Positions 33,098 to 42,221 of a stretch of 47,169 nt of DNA are shown here, piece after piece. Location: contig JBFISM010000010.1 in the NCBI GenBank assembly GCA_041608535.1, positions 1 through 47,169 on the forward strand, in the 5' to 3' direction. The stretch's first letter is position 1; every line of letters begins with the position of its first letter. Below the pieces are notes generated by a model that saw only the letters and a list, made by a program, of their open reading frames with translations, did not search any database and was not told the origin of the DNA. The translations under genes and the position numbers were made by a program. The stretch comes from JBFISM01 sp041608535 (GTDB lineage: Bacteria; Actinomycetota; Acidimicrobiia; Spongiisociales; UBA5794).

Positions 33098-34114
33098 ATG
33101 AAGCGATTCCGCTTGCTTGCACTGCTCGCCGCCCTCGTCCTCGTATTCGCCGCCTGCGGCGATTCCGGTGACGATGCCGACGACACGGACACCACAGCCG
33201 CAGGCGCGACTGCGGACACGACCGCCGATACCGTCGACCTCACGCAGGGATCGGATCTGACGTTCCACATGGTGACGCACTCCGACGACGGCGTGTTCTG
33301 GTCGGTCGTGAAGAAGGGCGCCGAAGACGCGGCAGCCGCGCTCGGTGTCAACATGGTGTGGAGCCCGTCGAGCAACGACCCGACGAAGCAGGTCCAGGAC
33401 ATCGAAGCCGCCGTCGCCGCCGGGAGTGACGGCATCGGCGTGTCGCTGGCCAATCCCGAGGCGGTGACGCCGGCCGCCCAGGCCGCCGTGGCAGCCGGGA
33501 TCCCGGTGGTCACGCTCAACTCGGGTATCGGCCAGTACCAGGACATCGGCGCCATCACCCACATCGGCCAGACCGAGCTCGATGCCGGCCGTGGTGCGGG
33601 CAACTTCTTCAACGACCTCGGCGCCACCAAGGTGCTGTGTGGCCAGCAGGAGCAGGGCAACGTCGGGCTCGAGGAGCGCTGCCAGGGTGCTGCGGAGACA
33701 TTCAGCGGTGAGGTCGTCACCCAGTTCGTGGGGCTCGACGCCAATCCGGAGGAGCAGATCAACACCATTGCGGCCGCACTCCAGGCAGACGGCGATATCG
33801 ACGCCGTCTTCGGGGTCGGACCCAACGTTGCCGTGCGTGCGGTGGAGGCCTGCAACCAGGCCGGGCGCGACTGCTTCGTCGGCGGTGTCGACATCTCCGA
33901 GGATCTGATCGCCCAGATCGAGGCAGGAGAGATCGACTTCACCATCGATCAGCAGCAGTACCTCCAGGGCTACCTGACGATCGTGGTGCTGTACCTCAAC
34001 GTCACCAACCTGAACACGGTCGGCGGTGGATCGCCCGTGTTCACCGGTCCGGGTTTCGTCACCACGGACAACGTGGCCGAGGTCAAGGATCTCGTCGCCG
34101 CAGGAACGCGCTAG
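33098..34114 (+). CDS. Sugar ABC transporter substrate-binding lipoprotein
   Basis: 338 residues from the ATG at 33098 with GAGGGAG just upstream. Lipoprotein signal with lipobox FAAC (Cys20), then an acidic Asp/Thr-rich linker to about residue 48. The rest is a periplasmic-binding-protein type-1 fold (Peripla_BP_4): FWSVVKKGAEDAAAALGV, VWSPSSNDPTKQVQDIEAAV, GIPVVTLNSG, HIGQTELDAG, and AVFGVGPNVAVRAVEA. This is the RbsB/FrcB/inositol-binding class. Divergence from iolG makes inositol or a related cyclitol the best ligand guess. A terminator-like hairpin follows the stop. Confidence 0.9.
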   Translation: MKRFRLLALLAALVLVFAACGDSGDDADDTDTTAAGATADTTADTVDLTQGSDLTFHMVTHSDDGVFWSVVKKGAEDAAAALGVNMVWSPSSNDPTKQVQDIEAAVAAGSDGIGVSLANPEAVTPAAQAAVAAGIPVVTLNSGIGQYQDIGAITHIGQTELDAGRGAGNFFNDLGATKVLCGQQEQGNVGLEERCQGAAETFSGEVVTQFVGLDANPEEQINTIAAALQADGDIDAVFGVGPNVAVRAVEACNQAGRDCFVGGVDISEDLIAQIEAGEIDFTIDQQQYLQGYLTIVVLYLNVTNLNTVGGGSPVFTGPGFVTTDNVAEVKDLVAAGTR

Positions 34115-34135
34115 CCGACACACCGGCGAACAGCA

Positions 34136-34164
34136 CAGAAGGGCCGGCTCGTCCGGCCCTTCTG
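34136..34164 (+). terminator. 12-bp-stem hairpin between binding-protein and permease genes
   Basis: CAGAAGGGCCGG (34136-34147) pairs perfectly with CCGGCCCTTCTG (34153-34164) around a 5-nt loop and is followed by TTCGTT. It lies 22 bases past the binding-protein stop. It probably stabilises the upstream mRNA or partially terminates, giving more binding protein than permease. Confidence 0.75.
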
Positions 34165-34385
34165 TTCGTTCGGACGTCCGTGGACAAGCCGGAAACCGAG
34201 CGGATACACTCGAACGCGAGTGCTCAGGTGGTGCGGGCCGAGTCGGCGCCGCTCGTCACCTGGACCGCAGCATGGCGCCCCTAACCCGAGCCCGAGCTCG
34301 GAGTCTCCGGCGCCGGAGAGGGAGGATCGATGGCCGCGTGGCACGACAGCGAGGGAACCGCGGACTTCGCGAAGGTGGCGCACCC

Positions 34386-36319
34386 ATGACCACCGACGAG
34401 GCTGTCCCCGCCGCCGAGGAAGCATCCGCCCAACCGCCCCCTCCTGTCACGGCGCCAGACGAGCGTCTGGCCTACCGGGGCCCCATCCAGCGCCTGCTCG
34501 TTCGGCCCGAGATCGGTGCGCTCATCGGTGCCGCCGTGATCTGGGTGTTCTTCTGGGCCGTGAGCGACGTGTTCGGTACCAGCGCCGGCGTCAACAACTA
34601 CCTCGACGTCTCGGCGACCCTGGGCATCATGTCGGTGGCGGTGGCGCTGCTCATGATCGGCGGCGAATTCGACCTCTCATCCGGTGCGATGACCGGAGCA
34701 ACCGGGATGCTGGTCGTGCTCCTCGCCAAGGACGTCGGCGAGTTCGGCGGCGCCGGGTTACCGCTCACCATCTCGATCCCGGTCGTGCTTGCCTTTGCGG
34801 TCGGCGTCGGCTGGGTCAACGGCACACTCGTCGAGCGGACGGCTTTGCCCAGCTTCATCGTCACCCTGGGCACCTTCTTCGTGCTGCGCGGCGCCAAGCT
34901 CGGCTTCGCCAAGCTTTTCACCGACAAGGTGATCGTGGAAGGTCTCGACAACGCCCCGGACCATGCGTTCTGGGAGAACATCTTCGGGGCTACCTGGATT
35001 CGCAACGACCATCTGTGGGATTCGTTCCTCGGTGGCCGTGACGTGGTGTACGGCGTCATCCTCGTTCTCGGTGTCGCTGCCTTGTTCATCGGGTTGCTCG
35101 AACTCACCTTCCGGCGCAAGACGACGTACGACACGTCGGGTCTCGGCGTGTTCGCCGTGGGAGTCGTCGCAGCCATTGCCGGTCTCATCCAGCTGACCAA
35201 CACCGACGGCACCGGAACCAACTGGACGTGGTCGCTCATCATGGGTGCCGGAATCGTGGTTGCCGCATACGGGTTCGCCCGCTGGAGATACGAGCCGAGA
35301 GCGGAAGACCGGGGCACGCTGGCGCTCGACGGACGGATCGCCCGAAACGCCGCACTCGGGGTCGGGGCTGTGGTGCTCGGCGTCGTGTTCGGGCTGGCGA
35401 TGGATTCGTCGTCTCGCACCGAGCTCGGCTTCCTGCTCACCGTCCAGGGATTGCGAGCCATGCTCTTCGCAGGACTGGCCGTGCTCGGCGTGATCCTCCT
35501 CATGCTCGCCGCACGTGATGCGGCCAAGACGTCGCCGATCACCTCCTTCGCCCTGACCACTGTGACCGCCGTGGTCGTCGCCGCAGTGGCGTTTGTCGTC
35601 CAGTCAGAAGCCGCATCGCGCAAGCTACGCGCCGAGCTGTTTGCCGTCCTCTTGCTGGCGGCGCTCGTGCTGTTCGTCTCGGCGTTGCTCCGGCTGCTCT
35701 TCACCGAACGCCGCGCCGCCGAGCCTGCGGCAGACGGCTTTGGCCGCACGATGGCGATCGTCGGCATCTTCCTCGTCTTCGTCGCCATCGCCATCCGATT
35801 GCTGTGGGCGACGACCGTGGAGAACCAAACCGTCCCCGGTGTCTTCAGCTATCGCATCTCGGTGATGTACTTCCTCGTCTTCACGCTGGTTGCGCAGTGG
35901 GTACTCGTCCGCACCAAGTTCGGAAGCTGGACCTTTGCGGTCGGCGGCAACAAGAACGCCTCTCGCCAGGTGGGTGTGCCGGCGGCTCGCACCAAGACGA
36001 CTCTGTTCATCGTGGTTGCCGTATCGGCCTGGCTCGTCGGCATGCTGATCGCCTTCCGGCTCAACTCGGTGCAGGCCAACGTGGGCGACGGCAACGAGTT
36101 CTTCTACATCATCGCCGCGGTGGTCGGGGGCAACCTGCTCACCGGTGGCTACGGTTCCGCCGCCGGTGCGGCCATCGGGGCGCTCATCATGGCAATGTCG
36201 TTTCAGGGCATCCCGTTCGCCGGGTGGAATTCGGACTGGCGCTTCTTGTTCGTCGGTGTGATCCTCTTGCTCGCCGTCCTTGTCAACAACTACGTCCGGA
36301 GGAAGGCAGAGTCGGCATC

Positions 36320-36323
<4 letters not shown>
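34386..36323 (+). CDS. ABC sugar permease (RbsC/FrcC family), greatly enlarged
   Basis: 645 residues from the ATG at 34386, against 320-360 for usual family members. The N-terminal part (ATLGIMSVAVALLMIGGEFDLSSGAMTG split by loops, PSFIVTLGTFFVLRGAKLG) and the C-terminal part (FGSWTFAVGGNKNASRQVGV, FFYIIAAVVGGNLLTGGYGS) are standard BPD_transp_2 blocks. Between about residues 220 and 485 lies an insertion with some eight additional hydrophobic helices. The insertion is in frame with normal codon use, so it is not a frameshift artefact. Its stop overlaps the ATPase start (ATGA). It forms the membrane channel of the importer. Confidence 0.88.
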
Positions 36324-37183
<860 letters not shown>

Positions 37184-37196
37184 GCCGTAGTCGCCG

Positions 37197-38132
37197 ATGA
37201 AGGTGTGGATCACCGGGGGCTCCGGCTTCGTCGGCAGCAACATCGTGGCCGCAGCCACTGCAGCCGGGCATGAGGTGATCGCCACGGTGCACCACATGCC
37301 GCTCCCCGGGTCGCTCGGTGCCACTTCGCAGCCCGTCGACATGCTCGACGGCGATGCCGTGATGGCGAGCATCGGCGAGCTCGCTCCCGATGCCGTGATC
37401 CATTGCGCCATCCTCAACGACTGGGACGTGATGTATCACAACCGGCGGCTGGCGTGGGACAGCTATGTGGGTGCCACCGAGCACACCGCCAAGGCGGCGG
37501 CGCAGCACGATGCGGCGTACGTGCTGGTCTCCACAGACTGGGTGTTCGACGGAACACAGTCGGGAGCGGAGGAGGAGACTCCACCCAACCCGGTGAACCT
37601 GTACGGCGTCCTCAAACTGGCCAGCGAGCAGGCGGCGCTCCATCACGGTGGGGCCGTAGCCAGGGTGGCCGGGGTGAATGGGGTGCATCGTGCCCAACCG
37701 CAGGCGCCCCGGGCCCAAGACCCGGGGTTTGGCTACTTCGTGGCCTCGCTGGTGGACACCGTGCGCACCGGACGGCCGTTTGCGGTGTGGGAGAGCGACG
37801 ACATCAACATGATCGCCACCCCGTCGCTGGCGTCGCAGTGCGGAGAGCTCATGCTCGACATCGCCGCTCGCCGTCTCGATGGCGTCTTCCATCTGTGCGG
37901 AGCGGACACCGTCACCCGCATGGAGCTGGCTCGTCTCGCCTGCGAGGTGTTCGATCTCGACCCGGAGCTGCTTCGTTCCGTGCCCCCGCCGGAAGAGGCG
38001 ATGCCGGATGCCCCGATCCCCTTCGACACCTCGCTCACCACCCCTCGCACCGACAGCCTGCTGGAACGCGCGGCGACGCGGTTGCGCACACTGCTCGAAG
38101 AGTTCCGCACACAGTACGAAGCGGTTGCGTGA
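37197..38132 (+). CDS. RmlD-like NAD(P)-dependent reductase (extended SDR)
   Basis: 311 residues, 13 bases after the ATPase gene. N-terminal GxxGxxG motif in ITGGSGFVGSNIV, STDWVFDG with the catalytic Ser/Thr, and YGVLKLASEQ (Tyr-x3-Lys) define an RmlD/dTDP-4-dehydrorhamnose-reductase-like fold. Unlike RmlD there are no rml neighbours. Position directly behind the importer suggests it acts on the imported sugar or cyclitol or a keto intermediate. Substrate not determined. Confidence 0.82.
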   Translation: MKVWITGGSGFVGSNIVAAATAAGHEVIATVHHMPLPGSLGATSQPVDMLDGDAVMASIGELAPDAVIHCAILNDWDVMYHNRRLAWDSYVGATEHTAKAAAQHDAAYVLVSTDWVFDGTQSGAEEETPPNPVNLYGVLKLASEQAALHHGGAVARVAGVNGVHRAQPQAPRAQDPGFGYFVASLVDTVRTGRPFAVWESDDINMIATPSLASQCGELMLDIAARRLDGVFHLCGADTVTRMELARLACEVFDLDPELLRSVPPPEEAMPDAPIPFDTSLTTPRTDSLLERAATRLRTLLEEFRTQYEAVA

Positions 38133-38238
38133 GCCGCAGCGGCACGGCACCATGATCCCGACAGCTCGCCACGCCGTGACGGTGCAGGGATCGGCTCGAG
38201 CGGAGGGCAACACCCCAGTCGAAGCGGGAGCCGGATAG

Positions 38239-40656
38239 ATGCGCGAGGAAGCTCGCTGTGTGATCGTCGGTGGCGGAGCCATGGGCGTAGGTCTGCTGTA
38301 CCACCTGGCTCACGAGGGCTGGACCGATACGGTACTGGTGGAGAAGGACGAGCTGACGTCGGGTTCGACCTGGCACGCCGCCGGGCTGATCCCCCATTTC
38401 ATCGGCAGCCTCAACATGGCGAAGGTGCACGCCTACGGCGCTGATCTCTACACCAAGCTGGAAGCCGAGACCGGGCTGCACACCGGCTGGCACGGCTGTG
38501 GCGCCGTGCGACTGGCCCGCAACCCAAACGAGGCCGACTGGTTCCGCTACGTGCACGGCGTGATGGACCTCGTCGGGGTGGAGTCGCATCTCGTTGGCCC
38601 CAATGAGATCAAGGAGCTGCACCCGTTGCTCGAAGTCGACGACATCGTGCTCGGCTTCCACACCCCCAACGACGGGTGGACCGACCCGTCGGCCGCCACC
38701 AACGCCATGGCGGCCGGTGCCCGCCAGCTCGGCGCCGAGATCGTCCGGCACAACCGGGTGCTCGACATGAACCGGCTCCCCGACAAGCGGTGGGAGGTGA
38801 TCACCGAGAAGGGCCGCATCCTCGCCGAGCACGTGGTGAATGCCGCCGGCCACTACGGACCGCAGCTCGGGGCGATGGTGGGTCTCGATGTCCCCATCGT
38901 GTCGATGATCCACCAGTACATCGTCACGGAGACCATCCCCGAGATCGCCGCACTGACCAAGGAGCTACCTGTCGTGCGCGACCCGAGAGCCTCGTGCTAC
39001 TACCGCCAGGAGCACGATGGTCTCATCATCGGTCCATACGAGACCGAGGGCTCGAAGCCATACGGCCTCGACGGCATCGACTGGGACGAGACGTTCCATC
39101 TCACCCCACCCGAAGTGGAGCGGCTGTTGCCCTGGCTCGGTCTCGCCGCCGAGCGGATTCCCGCCTTCGAGAGCGCCGGGATCAAGCAGGTGGTGAGCGG
39201 TCCCATCACCCACACCCCGGATGCCGGCTATCTCATGGGTCCCGCCCCGGGCCTCGAGAATTACTGGATGTGTGTCGGAGCCTCGATCGGGATCACCCAG
39301 GGGCCCGGCGCCGGGAGATACCTCGCCCAGTGGATGGTGCACGGGCAGACCGAGATCAACGTGGCCGAGATGGACCCCCGCCGGTTCGGGCCCTATGCGC
39401 CGGGCGACTACACCCTGGAACGATCGATCGACGAGTACCACGAGATGTACCAGGTACGGATGCCCGGTGAATACCGGCCTGCGGGACGCCCGGTGAAGCA
39501 GACCCCTTTGTACGCGGCGCTCGACGCCAAGGGGGCCCAGTGGCAGGAGGTGTACGGCTGGGAACGGGTGCAGTACTTCTCGCCGGGCGGGGAGGCCGAG
39601 GAGTACTCCTTCCGCCGCTCCTCGGCGTTCGAGCCTGTCGGCGAAGAGGTGCGAGCGATCCGCAATGGGGTCGGCGTCGCCGATCTCACCGCCTTCGCCA
39701 AGTTCGAGGTGACCGGTCCCGACGCCGCAGCGCTGCTCGACAGGCTCGCCGCCAACCGGCTGCCGCAACGGCCGGGTGGGATCCGGCTCTCGCACTTTCT
39801 CACCGACCTCGGCGGGATCGAGGGCGAGATGACCATCACCAAGTTGGGCGACGACCGCTTCTACCTGAACTCGGCAGTGGTCGGCGAGCAACACGACCTG
39901 GACTGGCTCCGGTTCAACGCCGGCAACAACGACAACGTGACCATCGCCGATCGCACCGACGAGCTGGGTCTCCTCGCCGTGACCGGGCCCGAAGCCCGCA
40001 CACTGCTGACTGGGCTCACCAACGCCTCCCTGGACAACGGCGACTTCGCCTGGCTCACCGGCAGGGAGATCGAAGTAGCCGGAATGCCCTGCATCGCCTT
40101 GCGGGTCTCCTATGTCGGCGAGCTCGGCTGGGAGCTGCATCATCCCATCGAACGGATGCCAGACTTGTACTCCGCCGTCTGGGAGGCAGGCGAGAAGCTG
40201 GGCCTCGTCGACTTCGGCTCCTATGCGATGAACGTCATGCGCATCGAGAAGGCCTACAAGGCATGGGGGGGTGAGCTGACCACCGAGATCACGCCGATCG
40301 AGGCTCGCATCGAACGATTCGTCGACTTCACGAAAGACTTCAAGGGGAAGGCAGCCACCGTCGCGCGCCGCGAGGCGGAGCTCGACATGGTGTGTGTCTA
40401 CGCCGAGCTGGATGCAGACGGTGCGGACTGCAGGGGTAACGAGCCCGTGTACGACACCGCTGCTCGAATGATCGGGATCACCACCGGCGGCGCATACGGT
40501 CATTCCGTTGGCAAGAGCCTGTTCTTTGCCTATGTCGATCCGGCACATGAGGCCCCCGGGTCGCGGCTCGAAGTCGCCGTGCTCGGCGAACGCCGCCCGG
40601 CGGTGGTGCTGGCCGAGCCGGCGTGGGACCCGAAGAGCGAGCGGCTGCGCAGCTAG
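38239..40656 (+). CDS. FAD-dependent DMGDH/sarcosine-dehydrogenase-like protein fused to GcvT (first copy)
   Basis: 805 residues. FAD motif VIVGGGAMGVGLLYHLA at the N-terminus and STWHAAGL with His46, the position of the covalently flavinylated His in mammalian dimethylglycine dehydrogenase. The oxidase domain runs to about 370, an FAO_M-type middle domain to about 430, and a GcvT-like folate-binding domain fills the rest (AFAKFEVTGPDAAALLDRL, VSYVGELGWELHHP, YKAWGGELTTEITP). Such enzymes oxidise N-methyl groups and pass formaldehyde to tetrahydrofolate. It is followed by the MttB-family gene with a TAGTG overlap. Confidence 0.88.
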   Translation: MREEARCVIVGGGAMGVGLLYHLAHEGWTDTVLVEKDELTSGSTWHAAGLIPHFIGSLNMAKVHAYGADLYTKLEAETGLHTGWHGCGAVRLARNPNEADWFRYVHGVMDLVGVESHLVGPNEIKELHPLLEVDDIVLGFHTPNDGWTDPSAATNAMAAGARQLGAEIVRHNRVLDMNRLPDKRWEVITEKGRILAEHVVNAAGHYGPQLGAMVGLDVPIVSMIHQYIVTETIPEIAALTKELPVVRDPRASCYYRQEHDGLIIGPYETEGSKPYGLDGIDWDETFHLTPPEVERLLPWLGLAAERIPAFESAGIKQVVSGPITHTPDAGYLMGPAPGLENYWMCVGASIGITQGPGAGRYLAQWMVHGQTEINVAEMDPRRFGPYAPGDYTLERSIDEYHEMYQVRMPGEYRPAGRPVKQTPLYAALDAKGAQWQEVYGWERVQYFSPGGEAEEYSFRRSSAFEPVGEEVRAIRNGVGVADLTAFAKFEVTGPDAAALLDRLAANRLPQRPGGIRLSHFLTDLGGIEGEMTITKLGDDRFYLNSAVVGEQHDLDWLRFNAGNNDNVTIADRTDELGLLAVTGPEARTLLTGLTNASLDNGDFAWLTGREIEVAGMPCIALRVSYVGELGWELHHPIERMPDLYSAVWEAGEKLGLVDFGSYAMNVMRIEKAYKAWGGELTTEITPIEARIERFVDFTKDFKGKAATVARREAELDMVCVYAELDADGADCRGNEPVYDTAARMIGITTGGAYGHSVGKSLFFAYVDPAHEAPGSRLEVAVLGERRPAVVLAEPAWDPKSERLRS

Positions 40657-42221
40657 TGCCGGGCGAGCGACGCGGTCGAGCCGGGGGACGAGCCGCCCGG
40701 GTCGCGCTGCGGGCCGCCAAGCTCGAAGCCGATCAGCGTCCGGTGTGGCCGGGCATGACCGGTGGGGCATACAAACCGCTGACCCCGGCCGACATGCAGC
40801 GAGTGTTCGAGACGTCGCTCGAGCTGCTCGAAACCGTGGGGATGGGCAGCCCCATCCCCGACTTCATCGAGGTCGTCACCGAGGCGGGAGGCTGGGTCGA
40901 CGACAACGATCGCTTGCGATACCCGAAGAGCATCGTGGAGAAGGCCATCGAGAGCGCAGCCAAGACCTGGGTGTGGCACGGCCTCGACGAGGACCGCAGC
41001 ATCGAGATCAGCGACACCCGGGTCCACTTCGGCACCGCAGGTGCCGCCGTGCTCATGCTGGAACACACCACGAAGCGTTTCCGCCACTCCACCGCCGCCG
41101 ATCTCTACGACTTGTCGCGCCTCACCGACACCCTCGACAACATCCACTTCTTCTGCCGGCCGGTGGTCACACGGGATATCGAAGACGTACGGGCACTCGA
41201 CATCACGACCTCCTACGCCTCGATCAAGGGAACCACCAAACCGGCCGGAACGTCCTTCTTCCTGCCGGCCAACGTGCACGAGGCCGTGGAGATGTTCGAC
41301 ATGGTGCTCGGCGGTGACGGCGAGTTCCGCAAACGCCCCTTCATCGTGGCCAACAACACATTCGTCGTGCCCCCACTTCGTTTCGCCGTCGAATCGGCGG
41401 AGTGCATGGTGGCGCAGGTGCGCTGCGGCATGCCGATCAACCTGCTGTCGGCCGGTCAAGCTGGAGCGACGGCGCCGGCGGCGCTGGCAGGATCGCTCGT
41501 GCAGGCGCTCGCCGAATGCCTCGCCGCACTCACCAGCGTCAACCTGATGGCACCCGGCCACCCCTGTCTCATGGGACTGTGGCCGTTCGTCTCGGATCTG
41601 CGCACCGGGGCCATGAGCGGTGGCAGCGGTGAAGAAGCGGTGCTGTCTGCCGGTGCCGCCCAGGTGGCCAACTGGCTCGGGTTGCCATCGAGCATCGCCG
41701 CCGGAATGGCCGACGCCAAGGTGCCCGATGCCCAAGCCGGCCACGAGAAAGGGCTCACCGTGGCCCTCGCCGCCCAGGCAGGCGCCAACATCATCTACGA
41801 GTCCGCGGGGATGCTGGCGTCACTGCTGGCATGCTCGCTCGAGACCATGGTGATCGACAACGACCTGCTGGGTGCGGTGAACCGCACCGTGCGGGGGATC
41901 GAAGTCAACGACGACACCCTCGGTGCAGACGTGATCAGAGACGTGGTACGTGGCGCCGGCCACTTTCTCGGCCACCAACAGACGCTCGGGCTGATGCAGC
42001 GGGAGTACATCTATCCGCTCGTCGGCGACCGGCTCAGCCCCGACGACTGGGTCGATGCCGGCGCCAAGACCGCAGCCGACCGCGCCCACGAGTACGTGGT
42101 CTCCACGCTGGGCTCCCATCACCCCGACCACATCGACGGCGAACTCGACACGCAAATCCGGGAGCGCTTCCCGATCCGGCTCGACCCCGCTGTGGTCACC
42201 GGTGAGGACGGACGCTGGTGA
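40656..42221 (+). CDS. MttB-family (non-pyrrolysine) methyltransferase
   Basis: 521 residues from the GTG at 40656, which uses the last base of the preceding TAG stop. The basic start (GERRGRAGGRAARVALRAA) and YKPLTPADMQRVFETSLELLE are typical of the trimethylamine-methyltransferase family. No in-frame TAG interrupts the gene, so it belongs to the pyrrolysine-free branch, which includes the glycine-betaine methyltransferase MtgB and other N-methyl demethylases. These enzymes transfer a methyl group to a corrinoid protein, but no corrinoid or RamA-like gene is visible in the window. Tight overlaps on both sides place it in one unit with two FAD-GcvT proteins. Confidence 0.88.
   Translation: MPGERRGRAGGRAARVALRAAKLEADQRPVWPGMTGGAYKPLTPADMQRVFETSLELLETVGMGSPIPDFIEVVTEAGGWVDDNDRLRYPKSIVEKAIESAAKTWVWHGLDEDRSIEISDTRVHFGTAGAAVLMLEHTTKRFRHSTAADLYDLSRLTDTLDNIHFFCRPVVTRDIEDVRALDITTSYASIKGTTKPAGTSFFLPANVHEAVEMFDMVLGGDGEFRKRPFIVANNTFVVPPLRFAVESAECMVAQVRCGMPINLLSAGQAGATAPAALAGSLVQALAECLAALTSVNLMAPGHPCLMGLWPFVSDLRTGAMSGGSGEEAVLSAGAAQVANWLGLPSSIAAGMADAKVPDAQAGHEKGLTVALAAQAGANIIYESAGMLASLLACSLETMVIDNDLLGAVNRTVRGIEVNDDTLGADVIRDVVRGAGHFLGHQQTLGLMQREYIYPLVGDRLSPDDWVDAGAKTAADRAHEYVVSTLGSHHPDHIDGELDTQIRERFPIRLDPAVVTGEDGRW

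Noticed and set aside
32783..34123. 446-codon minus-strand frame opposite the binding protein
   Set aside because: Antisense to a clear lipoprotein gene with a ribosome site; composition typical of a high-GC shadow.
40654..40658. Pyrrolysine codon (TAG) in the MttB-type gene
   Set aside because: The TAG is the stop of the preceding gene; no TAG interrupts the methyltransferase frame and no pyl genes are visible.
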